NCBI GenBank assembly: GCA_943331295.2
Contig: CALQLA020000019.1
Coordinates: 23,785 to 87,784 of the forward strand
Length of the DNA: 64,000 nt
Reading direction: 5' to 3'
Source of the DNA: Bordetella parapertussis
GTDB taxonomy: Bacteria; Pseudomonadota; Gammaproteobacteria; Burkholderiales; Casimicrobiaceae
The position numbers and the translations under genes are program-made. The notes beneath the pieces were generated by a model. That model was not told the DNA's origin. It saw nothing but the letters and a program-made list of their open reading frames with translations, and searched no databases. Shown here one piece after another: positions 28,505-37,464 of this stretch (position 1 is the first letter of the stretch; each line of letters opens with the position of its first letter).

Positions 28505-29629
28505 ATGAACAACACCCCGGCTCAAGTTGGTGCACCCGTCGACGAGATCGACACCCCCGCGCTGATCGTCGATCTCGACGCCTTCGACCACAATCTCGCG
28601 AAGCTGGCCGACTTCGCGCGCACCGCCGGGGTGCGCCTGCGGCCCCACGCCAAGACCCACAAGTGCCCGGCGATCGCGCTGAAGCAGGTCGCCGCCGGCG
28701 CCGTCGGCCAGTGCTGCCAGAAGGTCGGCGAGGCCGAGGCGCTCGTCCGCGGCGGCATCCGCGACGTGCTGGTCAGCAACGAGGTCGTCGGCGCGCAGAA
28801 ACTGCGCCGCCTCGCCGCGCTGGCGCGCGACGCGCGGATCGGGCTCTGCTTCGACAACGTCCTGCAGGTCGAGGCCGCTTCCCAGGCGGCGACCGAGATC
28901 GGCGTGACGCTCGACGGCATGGTCGAGATCGACGTCGGGATGCAGCGCTGCGGCGTCCCGCCCGGCGCGCCGGCGGCGGCGCTGGCCGCGCGCATAGCCG
29001 CGGCGCCGGGCCTCGCGTTCCGCGGGCTGCAGGCCTATCACGGCAGCGCGCAGCACATGGCGACGCAGCAGCAGCGCGAGGACGCGATTCGCGGCGCCGC
29101 AGCCGCGGTGCGCGCGTCGCAGGCGGCGCTCGCGGCGGCGGGGCTGCCCTGCGACATCGTCAGCGGCGCCGGCACCGGCACGTTCCGCCTCGAGAGCGGC
29201 ACCGGCATCTGGAACGAGCTGCAGGCCGGGTCGTACCTGTTCATGGATACCGAGTACGCGCGGATCGGCAATCCCGACGGCGGCGGCCGCTACACGGAGT
29301 TCCGCCACAGCCTGTTCGTGCTGGCCACGGTGATGAGCGTGCCGACGGCGGACCGCGCCATCGTCGACGCGGGCCTCAAGTCGATGAGCGGCGAGCGCGG
29401 CATGCCGTGGGTGCACGGCCGCGACGACATCGAGGTCACCGGCATGTCCGACGAGCACGGCAAGCTGCAGCTGGGCCCGCGCGCGCAGCGGCTCGCGCTC
29501 GGCGACCGCGTGATGCTGATCCCGGGCCACTGCGACCCGACGATCAACCTGCACGACTGGTACGTCGCGGTCCGCGGCGGCCGCGTCGAGGCGTTGTGGC
29601 CGATCGCGGCGCGCGGCGCGAGCAATTGA
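28505..29629 (+). CDS. D-threonine aldolase-family PLP enzyme (3-hydroxyaspartate aldolase-like)
   Basis: A 374-residue fold-type III PLP enzyme. Lys50 in RPHAKTHK is the likely PLP lysine, and His342/Asp344 in PGHCDPT are the divalent-metal ligands seen in D-threonine aldolase and DSD1. From memory it resembles D-3-hydroxyaspartate aldolase (the glyoxylate plus glycine reaction) in the QCCQKVGEAEA, FMDTEYARI and HDWYVAVRGGRVEALWP regions. It is followed by an amino-acid-type binding protein, consistent with use of an imported beta-hydroxy-D-amino acid. D-serine dehydratase is an alternative. Confidence 0.85.
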   Translation: MNNTPAQVGAPVDEIDTPALIVDLDAFDHNLAKLADFARTAGVRLRPHAKTHKCPAIALKQVAAGAVGQCCQKVGEAEALVRGGIRDVLVSNEVVGAQKLRRLAALARDARIGLCFDNVLQVEAASQAATEIGVTLDGMVEIDVGMQRCGVPPGAPAAALAARIAAAPGLAFRGLQAYHGSAQHMATQQQREDAIRGAAAAVRASQAALAAAGLPCDIVSGAGTGTFRLESGTGIWNELQAGSYLFMDTEYARIGNPDGGGRYTEFRHSLFVLATVMSVPTADRAIVDAGLKSMSGERGMPWVHGRDDIEVTGMSDEHGKLQLGPRAQRLALGDRVMLIPGHCDPTINLHDWYVAVRGGRVEALWPIAARGASN

Positions 29630-29696
29630 GAGGCAGATTCGGGGAAGCACAGGCAGCATCCATTTGGCGACGTCCACATCCGGAAGGGAGATTGGC

Positions 29697-30566
29697 ATGA
29701 GCGACACGATCAACGACGGCAAGCGTGATTTCCTGCGGGGCGCGGCAGCGCTCGGCGTTGCGTCCGGCATGCTGGCTGCCGCCGCCGCGACTGCGCCGCG
29801 CGAGGCTTTCGCGCAGATCCTCGATACCGGCATCCGCGAGGACTCCTCGCTGGCCAAGGTCAGGAAGGAAGGCGTGCTCCGCGTCGGCTATTCGCAGACG
29901 GGGCCGTGGTTCTACAAGGACGCCAAGACCGGCGAGCTGGGCGGCATCTACAAGGATGCCGTCGACCGCCTGGCCAAGGAAATGGAGGTCAAGGTCGAGT
30001 ACAAGGAGGTCACCTTCCAGAACTCGACGGTCGGCCTGCGCAAGGGCGACTACGATCTCTACGGCTCGTCGCTGACGTACACGATGGCGCGCGCGCTGAT
30101 CGTCGACTACGTCGGGCCGCTGTGGGCCAAGGGCAGCCTGCTGATGGTGCGCAAGGAGAACGCCGGCCGCTTCAAGACGCTGGCCGACTTCAACGACCCG
30201 AAGGTCACGTTCTCGGTCGTTGCCGGCGGCAGCGAGGAGCCGCGCATCCCGATCCTGTTCCCGAAGGCCAAGCTGATCACCACGGCGGGGCAGGTGGTGC
30301 TGGGCGCCGAGCCCGTCCGCGCCAAGAAGGCCGACGTCTGGATGAGCGGCGACAGCGACGTGCTGCTGTTCGCGAAGCGCAACGCCGACTGGGCCCATGT
30401 GTTCGCGCCGAACAGCCCGATCGACAAGCGGCCCAACACCTGGGCGGTGCGCTACGGCGATTCGGAATGGAAGCACTTCCTCGACTTCTACGGGGCTTTC
30501 CTCACCGTCAACGGCGAGATGGAGCGGCTGTTCAAGCACCACATGGAAGTTCTCGGCGTCGCGTAA
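29697..30566 (+). CDS. Amino-acid ABC transporter substrate-binding protein with Tat-like signal
   Basis: A 289-residue family 3 binding protein. The N-terminus carries KRDFLRGAAALGVASG, a twin-arginine-like signal with Lys in the first position, ending near REAFAQ (about residue 39). The binding fold starts LRVGYSQTGPWFYKDAKTGE. It is the probable partner of the ATPase and two permeases on the opposite strand, since those have no other binding-protein gene beside them. Tat export of this class is uncommon. Confidence 0.87.
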   Translation: MSDTINDGKRDFLRGAAALGVASGMLAAAAATAPREAFAQILDTGIREDSSLAKVRKEGVLRVGYSQTGPWFYKDAKTGELGGIYKDAVDRLAKEMEVKVEYKEVTFQNSTVGLRKGDYDLYGSSLTYTMARALIVDYVGPLWAKGSLLMVRKENAGRFKTLADFNDPKVTFSVVAGGSEEPRIPILFPKAKLITTAGQVVLGAEPVRAKKADVWMSGDSDVLLFAKRNADWAHVFAPNSPIDKRPNTWAVRYGDSEWKHFLDFYGAFLTVNGEMERLFKHHMEVLGVA

Positions 30567-30610
30567 ACCGCGTTCCGACATCACTGCGTATCGTTCCCTG
30601 CCGTTTCGTC

Positions 30611-30696
30611 GCCCGGGTTGAACGCATCTGAAACCCGCGTGGGCGGGGCAATGGGCGCGGTCCACCCGGGTTTCGCTCGCGCTCAACACCGGGCTA
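30611..30696. repeat. Pair of REP-like palindromes
   Basis: Degenerate copy at about 30611-30643 (GCCCGGGTTGAACGC...) and a better one at 30665-30696 (CCCGGGTTTCGCTCGCGC...). They lie between the binding-protein gene and the amidohydrolase gene, both forward. Confidence 0.75.
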
Positions 30697-30739
30697 GCGT
30701 TCCTCCTCACCGTCCTCGCCATTCACCCCCGCCACTGAG

Positions 30740-31831
30740 ATGATCGTCGACTGTCACGCGCACGTGTTCCGGCACTGGCAGGACCCGTGCGGGCATCCTT
30801 CCAGCGCCGTCCACCTCAAGTACCTGCAGAAGGTCGTCACGCGGCCCGCGGCGCGCGCGTTCCGCGTCCGCGATGGCCGCGAGGTCAAGCCGTCGATGCT
30901 GTTTTGCGCCGGCGACAACACCTGGGCGGGGCTGACCGACGTGGCTTTCCGCGCCGGCCGCTACGGGCAGCTCGCGTTCACGTACGAGGGCGACGACTAC
31001 TACGTCCAGTACCTGCCGGTGGGCATGCAGGAGCTCGTGTGCCCGCCGGAATTCATGCAGGCGCAGATGACCGTCGCCGGCGTCGACCACTGCATCCTGC
31101 AGGCGGGCGGCGGCTACGGCGCGATGAACGACTACAACGCGTTCGCGCAGAACCAGTTCCCGCGGCACTTCACAGGCTTGCTCAACGTCGACGAGGCCAC
31201 CGCCGACACCGCGGCCACGCTGGCCGAGGTCGACCGCGCCGTCGACGTGCTGCATCTGCGCGGCCTCTACTACGCGCAGGACATGTCGCGGCACGGCTAT
31301 GGCCGCAACGTCGACCACCCGGACTTCCGGCCGTTCTGGGACAAGGTCGTCGCGCGCGGGCTGCCGGTGTTCATCGAGCTCTCGTCGACGCCAACCGCCG
31401 ACCGCGCCGGCTACCTCGCGAACCTGAAGGCGCTCGACGCGCTGCTCGTCCGTCACCCGGCGCACCGCTTCCTGCTGGTGATGGGGCCGCCGGTCGGCTA
31501 CTTCGGCATGTCGGGCGCGTGGGACTTCCCGGAAGAGGTCAGCACGGTGTACCTGCGCGACAACCTGCTGATCGAGGTGATGTTCCCGATCACCTGGGGC
31601 GGCGTCTGGGACTATCCCTATCCGGAGGCGCAGGCGCTCATTCGGGGCCTGCGCGACCGCTACGGCGCGTCGAAGCTCGTCTGGGGCTCCGACATGCCCA
31701 ACGTCGAGCGTTTCTGCACCTACCGGCAGTGCGTCGACTACGTGCGCCGCTACTGCGACTTCCTCTCCGCCGACGAGCGCGACCGCATCCTGGGCCTCAA
31801 CGCGGCGGAACTGGTCGGGCTCGCCGCGTGA
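30740..31831 (+). CDS. Amidohydrolase (ACMSD-like, amidohydrolase 2 family)
   Basis: A 363-residue TIM-barrel metal-dependent hydrolase or decarboxylase. The metal motif DCHAHVF is at residues 4-10, and the C-terminal WGSDMPNVERF holds the conserved Asp. It is followed 44 bases later by hyuA. The family includes 2-amino-3-carboxymuconate semialdehyde decarboxylase and several lactonases; function here is probably hydrolysis in the same pathway as HyuAB. Confidence 0.83.
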   Translation: MIVDCHAHVFRHWQDPCGHPSSAVHLKYLQKVVTRPAARAFRVRDGREVKPSMLFCAGDNTWAGLTDVAFRAGRYGQLAFTYEGDDYYVQYLPVGMQELVCPPEFMQAQMTVAGVDHCILQAGGGYGAMNDYNAFAQNQFPRHFTGLLNVDEATADTAATLAEVDRAVDVLHLRGLYYAQDMSRHGYGRNVDHPDFRPFWDKVVARGLPVFIELSSTPTADRAGYLANLKALDALLVRHPAHRFLLVMGPPVGYFGMSGAWDFPEEVSTVYLRDNLLIEVMFPITWGGVWDYPYPEAQALIRGLRDRYGASKLVWGSDMPNVERFCTYRQCVDYVRRYCDFLSADERDRILGLNAAELVGLAA

Positions 31832-31875
31832 CGCGCGGCGCCCCGGCATTCACTCATCGCAATCCAAAGGCAAGC

Positions 31876-33957
31876 ATGGCCACGCGGATCGGCATCGACA
31901 TCGGCGGGACGTTCACCGACCTCGTCTTCCTCAACCCCGACGGCCGGGTTCTGCGGGCGAAGGTGCTCTCCACCCCCGACGACTACAGCCAGGGCATCGC
32001 CGACGGGCTCGAGGGCGCGCTGGCCGGCGGCCTCGTCACGTCGGACATCGCGCAGATCATGCACGGCACCACCGTCGCGACCAACGCGCTGCTCGAAGGC
32101 AAGGGCGCACGGGTCGCGCTGATCACGACCGAGGGCTTCCGCGACGTGCTGGAAATCCGGCGGCTGCGGATGCCGGTGCTCTACGACATCCGGTTCCAGA
32201 AGCCGCCGGCGCTGGTGCCGCGGCGGCTGCGCTTCGAAGTGGCCGAGCGCGTCGACAACCTGGGGCAGGTCGAGCGGCCGCTGGACGAAACCGGCGCGCG
32301 CGCCGTCATCGACGCGATCCTCGCCGCGGGCGTCGACGCGATCGCGATCTGCCTCATCAACGCCTACGCGAGCGGCGTGCACGAGGCGCGGCTGCGCGAC
32401 CTGATCCGCGCGCGCGACGCCGCGATTCCCGTGTCGCTCTCGAGCGAACTCCTGCCCGAGATCCGCGAGTACGAGCGCACCAGCACGACGGTCGTCAACA
32501 GCTACGTGCTGCCGCTCGTCCGCCATTACCTCGAGGGCCTCGACGCCAAGCTCGCCGAGCGCGACATCACCAACGCGCTCACCATCATGCAGTCGAGCGG
32601 CGGCGCGATGAGCGCGGCGGCGGCGGCGGAACGGCCGATCCACATCATCGAATCCGGCCCGGCGGCGGGCGTGGTCGGCGCCGCGGAACTCGCGCGCCGA
32701 CTCGGCAACCTGAGCCTCCTGTCGTTCGACATGGGCGGCACCACCGCCAAGGCGGCGCTGGTCGACGAGGGCCATTACCTCCGCGTGAACTCGCTGGAGG
32801 TGGGCGGCGGCATCAACATCGCCGGCCGCCTGCTGTCCGGCGGCGGCTACCACGTCAGCGCGCCGGCGATCGACATCGCCGAGGTGGGCGCCGGCGGCGG
32901 CAGCATCGCGCGGCTCGACGCCGGCGGCGGCCTCACCGTCGGCCCCCAAAGCGCGGGCGCAGCGCCCGGTCCCGCGTGCTACGACCGCGGCGGCACGATG
33001 CCCACCGTCACCGACGCCAACGTGATCCTCGGCTTCATCAATCCGAAGACGCTGGCCGGCGGCACGCTGCCGGTGCGGCGCGATCTCGCGGTCGCGGCGC
33101 TGGAGGCGCAGGTGGCGACGCCGCTCGGGCTCGACCTCGCCGCCGCCGCCTGGGGCGTCCACCGCGTCGCCAACGCGACGATGGCCCGTGCGCTGCGCGC
33201 CGTATCCACCGAGCGCGGCCGCGATCCGCGCGACCTCCACATGCTCGCCTTCGGCGGCAACGGCCCGGTCCATGCGGCCACGCTGGCGCGGCTGCTCGAC
33301 ATCCGCCGGATCCTGGTGCCGCCGGTGCCGGGGCTCTTCAGCGCGCTCGGGATGCTGTTCCCCGAGATGGAGCACCACTACGTGCGCACGCACAAGCGGC
33401 GCCTCGACGATCTCGACCTCGCGGCGCTCGACGCTACGTTCCGCGCGCTCGAGGCCGAGGGCGCGGCGATCCTCGCCGAGGAAGGCTTCGGTTCGGACAC
33501 CCACCGCTTCGAGCGGCTCCTCGACCTGCGCTACGTCGGCGCCAACTCCGAGCTGACGCTGCCGTATCCGGCGACGGGGGACGTCGCCGCGGTGCTGCAG
33601 GAAGCCTTCGCGCTCGCCCACGTCCAGCACTACGGCTATCGCTCGGACGAGGAGGGCGTGGAGACGATGAACCTGCGCGTGATCGCGCGCGCGGCGGCGA
33701 AGACGTCGCAGGTGCCGGAGCGGCTGTCCTTCGACGGTGGCGACGGCGTGGTCGCGGGGTCGCGCAGCGTGTACTTCGGCCCGGAGTTCGGCGCCGTCGA
33801 CACGCCGGTATGCGGCCGCGGCGCGCTGTCCGCGGAATGGCGGCGCGGCCCGCTGCTGGTCGAGGAGTTCGACAGCACCACCGTCGTGCCGCCCGACGGC
33901 CGCGTGCGCCGCATCGCATGGGACACGATCGAAATCGAACTGGACGAGACGCGATGA
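31876..33957 (+). CDS. hyuA: Hydantoinase/oxoprolinase subunit A
   Basis: A 693-residue ATP-dependent cyclic-imide or lactam hydrolase subunit. The ASKHA-type phosphate motif GIDIGGTFTDLVF opens the protein, and ESGPAAGVVGAAEL, SFDMGGTTAKAAL and FGGNGPVHAATLAR are all present. It works with HyuB (next gene, four-base overlap). Family members open hydantoins, 5-oxoproline or N-methylhydantoin rings. AAGG lies upstream of the ATG. Confidence 0.92.
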   Translation: MATRIGIDIGGTFTDLVFLNPDGRVLRAKVLSTPDDYSQGIADGLEGALAGGLVTSDIAQIMHGTTVATNALLEGKGARVALITTEGFRDVLEIRRLRMPVLYDIRFQKPPALVPRRLRFEVAERVDNLGQVERPLDETGARAVIDAILAAGVDAIAICLINAYASGVHEARLRDLIRARDAAIPVSLSSELLPEIREYERTSTTVVNSYVLPLVRHYLEGLDAKLAERDITNALTIMQSSGGAMSAAAAAERPIHIIESGPAAGVVGAAELARRLGNLSLLSFDMGGTTAKAALVDEGHYLRVNSLEVGGGINIAGRLLSGGGYHVSAPAIDIAEVGAGGGSIARLDAGGGLTVGPQSAGAAPGPACYDRGGTMPTVTDANVILGFINPKTLAGGTLPVRRDLAVAALEAQVATPLGLDLAAAAWGVHRVANATMARALRAVSTERGRDPRDLHMLAFGGNGPVHAATLARLLDIRRILVPPVPGLFSALGMLFPEMEHHYVRTHKRRLDDLDLAALDATFRALEAEGAAILAEEGFGSDTHRFERLLDLRYVGANSELTLPYPATGDVAAVLQEAFALAHVQHYGYRSDEEGVETMNLRVIARAAAKTSQVPERLSFDGGDGVVAGSRSVYFGPEFGAVDTPVCGRGALSAEWRRGPLLVEEFDSTTVVPPDGRVRRIAWDTIEIELDETR

Positions 33958-35708
33958 GCCCCGCCACCGAAGCCCCCGGCAAGACGCCGCCTGCCGTCGC
34001 GTCGATCGCGCGCGATCCGTTCGCGCTGGAGCTCATCAAGAATGCGCTGGTGGCGCTGGCCGACGAGATGGCGCTGACCATCCACCGCACCGCGCGGTCG
34101 TTCGTGGTGAAGGAGGCGCTCGACTTCTCGACGGCGCTGTTCCTCGCCGACGGCCAGCTGATCGCGCAAGGCACGTGCCTGCCGTTCCACCTGGGGGCGA
34201 TGCCGTTCGCGGTGCGCTCCTGCACCCGCGAGTACGAAGGCCGCATCAAGCCCGGCGACCTCTACATCACCAACGACCCGTACGACGGCAGCACGCACCT
34301 GCCCGATATCGTACTGGTCAAGCCTATCTTTGCTGATGAAGTGCTGATCGGATACTCGGTCGCGCTCGCGCACATGACCGACATCGGCGGCCGGATGCCG
34401 GGCGGCAACGCGAGTGACTCGACCGAGATCTACCAGGAAGGCCTGCGCATCCCGCCGTCACGGCTGTGGCGCGAGGGCGTGCCCGACGAGACGATGTTCC
34501 GGCTGATCCGGAAGAACGTTCGCGTGCCGGACAAGGTGCTGGGCGACATCCGATCGCTGGTCGCCGCCTGCGCGGTCGGCGAGCGCGAATTCGTCAAGCT
34601 CGCGCAGCGCTACGGGCTGGCGGCGTTCGAGGCGGCCTGCCGCGAACTGCTCGACTACACCGAGCGCTTCACGCGCTCCGAGATCGGCAAGCTGCCGAAG
34701 GGCACGTGGCAATTCACCGACTACCTCGACGGCGACGGCATCGATCCCGACCCGATCAAGTTCGTCGCCACCGTCACGATCGGCGCCGACGAGATGACGA
34801 TCGACCTCACGGGCTCTGCGCCGCAGGTGCGCGGCGCGATCAACTGCGTCTACCCGTTCACGCTGTCGACGGCGCTCGCGTGCGTGCGCTCGATCGTCGA
34901 CCTGTCGATCCCGAACAACGCCGGCTACTTCCGGCCGATCAAGGTGATCGCGCCCGAAGGCTCCGTCGTCAACCCGCGCCCGCCGGCGGCCGTGGCCGCG
35001 CGCGGGATCACCGGCATCCGCATCGCCGACACGATCTTCGGCGCGCTGGCGCAGGCGGTGCCGGACATCCTGCCCGCGTGCGGCGCCAATGCACCGGACG
35101 TCGGCGTGTCTTTCGGCGGCGTCGACAAGGCGGGCAGCGCGTTCGTCTACCTCGAGTTCCTGCTGGGCTCGTGGGGCGGCGGGCCGCACCGCGACGGCAT
35201 GGACGCGTGCACCGGCACGCTCGTCAATTACTCGAACGCGCCGGCGGAGATGATCGAGGCCGACCAGCCGATCGCCGTCGAGCGCTACGGGTTCGTCGCC
35301 GACACCGGCGGCCCCGGCCGCTTTCGCGGCGGCCTGGCGATCGAGCGGCACCTGCGCTTTCGCGCCAACAACGCGACGCTGCAGATCCGCTCGGACCGGC
35401 GCGACCATCCGCCGTACGGCCTGCAGGGTGGCTTGCCCGGCGCGCCGTCGAACGTGTCGATCCGGCGCGCCGACGGCCGCGAGGAGGCGTGCCGTGCCAA
35501 GTTCCTGACGACGGTCAACGACGGCGACGTGCTGAAGGTGCGCCTCGCCGGCGGCGGCGGTCACGGCAACCCGCGCGAGCGCGATCCGGCGGCGGTGCTG
35601 GCCGACGTGGTCGAGGAGAAGATGACCGTCGCGCATGCGCGCGACGTCTACGGCGTGATCGTCGGCGGCGAGCCGCCGGCGGTCACGGGCCTCGTCGGCC
35701 GCCCGTAG
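33954..35708 (+). CDS. hyuB: Hydantoinase/oxoprolinase subunit B
   Basis: A 584-residue HyuB subunit. It has the typical NDPYDGSTHLPDIVLVKPIF block (about residues 103-122), AHMTDIGGRMPG, and a Gly-rich C-terminus (LAGGGGHGNPRERDPAAVLADV). Coupled to hyuA by ATGA. The operon ends here, next to REP elements. Confidence 0.92.
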   Translation: MSPATEAPGKTPPAVASIARDPFALELIKNALVALADEMALTIHRTARSFVVKEALDFSTALFLADGQLIAQGTCLPFHLGAMPFAVRSCTREYEGRIKPGDLYITNDPYDGSTHLPDIVLVKPIFADEVLIGYSVALAHMTDIGGRMPGGNASDSTEIYQEGLRIPPSRLWREGVPDETMFRLIRKNVRVPDKVLGDIRSLVAACAVGEREFVKLAQRYGLAAFEAACRELLDYTERFTRSEIGKLPKGTWQFTDYLDGDGIDPDPIKFVATVTIGADEMTIDLTGSAPQVRGAINCVYPFTLSTALACVRSIVDLSIPNNAGYFRPIKVIAPEGSVVNPRPPAAVAARGITGIRIADTIFGALAQAVPDILPACGANAPDVGVSFGGVDKAGSAFVYLEFLLGSWGGGPHRDGMDACTGTLVNYSNAPAEMIEADQPIAVERYGFVADTGGPGRFRGGLAIERHLRFRANNATLQIRSDRRDHPPYGLQGGLPGAPSNVSIRRADGREEACRAKFLTTVNDGDVLKVRLAGGGGHGNPRERDPAAVLADVVEEKMTVAHARDVYGVIVGGEPPAVTGLVGRP

Positions 35709-35711
35709 CCG

Positions 35712-35808
35712 TAGTCCGGGTTTCGCTGCGCTCAACGCCGGGCCAAGGTTGCTGCGGGCGCCGTGAGCGTTTGTCGTAGCCCGGCGTTGAGCGCCAGCGA
35801 AACCCGGG
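35712..35808. repeat. Pair of inverted REP-like palindromes (BIME-like)
   Basis: Copies at 35712-35744 (TAGTCCGGGTTTCGCTGCGC...) and 35777-35808 (TAGCCCGGCGTTGAGCGCC...), in opposite orientation, between two convergent genes. Confidence 0.82.
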
Positions 35809-35821
35809 GCGGCGGTGCCCG

Positions 35822-36625
35822 TCACTCGGCCGGCGTGACTTCGCTGTCGTGCCAGCGCGATAGTGCGAGCCGCGACAGCCAGCCCGAAAGCGCGAACAGC
35901 GCCACGCCCGCCAGCGCGATCAGCACCAGCGCGGCAAAGAGCCGCGGGATGTTGAGCTGGATGCCGGCAAGAAGGATCTGGTAGGCGAGGCCCGCGCCCT
36001 GGCCGCCGGTGCCGGCGACGAACTCGGCTACCACGGCGCCGATCAGCGACAGGCCGCTGGCGATCCGCAGGCCGCCGAAGAAGTACGGCAGCGCCGACGG
36101 GATGCGCAGCCGCAGCAGCACCTGCCCGCGGCCGGCGCGGCACATCCGGAACAGGTTGACGAGCCCCGGGTCGACGCTGCGCAGGCCAAGCGTGGTGTTG
36201 GCGATGATCGGGAAGATCGCGACGACGGCCGCGCACAGCACCAGCGCGACCTGCAGGTTGCCGACCCAGATGATGATCAGCGGCGCGATGGCGACGATCG
36301 GCGTCACCTGCAGCAGCACCGCGTACGGGAACAGGCTCATCTCGATCCACCGGCTCTGCACGAACAGCAGCGCGACCAGCACGCCGGCGACGACGGCGAT
36401 CGCGAGCGCCGTCAGCGCCACGCCGAGCGTGACGGCGAGCGACGCGAACAGCAGCGCGCGGTCCGCGACCAGCGTGCGCAGCACGAGGAGCGGCGACGGC
36501 ACGAGGTACGCAGGCACGTCGTACCAGAGGACCATGCCCTGCCACAGCAGCAGCACCGTCACCGCGACCAGCGCCGGTGCGACGATGCGCAACACGGGCG
36601 ACGGCGCGGCGCCGTTTCCGGTCAT
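35822..36625 (-). CDS. ABC transporter permease (SsuC/TauC/ThiX type)
   Basis: A 267-residue permease with about six membrane helices. The helical core is LLQVTPIVAIAPLIIIWVGN (about residues 123-142), and the ATPase-contact loop is near NLFRMCRAGRGQVLLRLRIP. It is the last gene of a three-gene minus-strand importer; the ATPase stop overlaps its start (36622-36625). Confidence 0.9.
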   Translation of the reverse strand: MTGNGAAPSPVLRIVAPALVAVTVLLLWQGMVLWYDVPAYLVPSPLLVLRTLVADRALLFASLAVTLGVALTALAIAVVAGVLVALLFVQSRWIEMSLFPYAVLLQVTPIVAIAPLIIIWVGNLQVALVLCAAVVAIFPIIANTTLGLRSVDPGLVNLFRMCRAGRGQVLLRLRIPSALPYFFGGLRIASGLSLIGAVVAEFVAGTGGQGAGLAYQILLAGIQLNIPRLFAALVLIALAGVALFALSGWLSRLALSRWHDSEVTPAE

Positions 36626-37464
36626 GCCGCGGCCTCGCCCGCGGCGCCGGCGACGAGCGACGACAGCCGATGGCAGTGCGCGGCGAACGCCGGCGACAGC
36701 CGGAACGCCTCGGTGCGCGGATGCGGCGCGTCGATCGCGACCTCGGCGATCACGCGGCCGGGCCGCGCGGCCATCACCGCGACGCGGGTCGACAGGAATA
36801 CGGCCTCGACGATGCTGTGGGTGACGAACACGACGGTGAGCGCGCGCGCCGACCACAGCGCCAGCAGTTCGTCGTCGAGGCGCTGCCGCGTGAATTCGTC
36901 GAGCGCGCCGAACGGCTCGTCCATCAGCAGCAGGTCAGGCGCCACGACGAGCGCGCGCGCGATCGACGCCCGCATCTGCATGCCGCCGGACAACTCGCGC
37001 GGGAACTGGCGCGCGGCGTCGGCGAGCCCGACCAGCGCGAGCGCGCCGGCGACGTCGCGGTCGGCATCGGCGCGCGGCGTGCCGGCAAGGTCGAGCGGAA
37101 GCCGGACGTTGGCATCGATGCGCGCCCACGGCATCAGCGTCGGCGCCTGGAACACCATCGCAAGGCGCCGTCCGGCGCCGCCCGTCGCGTCGAACCCGCC
37201 GTCCCACCACGACAACGCGCCGGCGGTGGGTGCGGTCAGCCCCGCGAGCAGGTTGAGGAGCGTCGTCTTGCCGCAGCCCGACGGCCCCAGCAGCGTCAGG
37301 AACTCGCCGCGCCCCACGGCGAGGTCGGTCGGCGCGAGCGCGCGCGTGCCGGTCGGGTAGGTTTTCGCGACCTGCCGCGCGCGAACGACCGGCGGCGCGC
37401 CCGCTTCGCTCGCGGACGAGGTCAGGGCAGGACCTTCGCGTTGCGCACGATCGTCCGCGTCCAC
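36622..37464 (-). CDS. ABC transporter ATP-binding protein (SsuB/TauB type)
   Basis: A 280-residue ATPase. Walker A GPSGCGKTT (about 59-67), signature LSGGMQMR (about 159-166) and Walker B LLLMDEPFGALDE (about 177-189). The ATG at 37464 overlaps the binding-protein gene by 43 bases; no closer ATG, GTG or TTG exists before the conserved core, so a long overlap or a CTG start must be accepted. Confidence 0.88.
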   Translation of the reverse strand: MDADDRAQREGPALTSSASEAGAPPVVRARQVAKTYPTGTRALAPTDLAVGRGEFLTLLGPSGCGKTTLLNLLAGLTAPTAGALSWWDGGFDATGGAGRRLAMVFQAPTLMPWARIDANVRLPLDLAGTPRADADRDVAGALALVGLADAARQFPRELSGGMQMRASIARALVVAPDLLLMDEPFGALDEFTRQRLDDELLALWSARALTVVFVTHSIVEAVFLSTRVAVMAARPGRVIAEVAIDAPHPRTEAFRLSPAFAAHCHRLSSLVAGAAGEAAA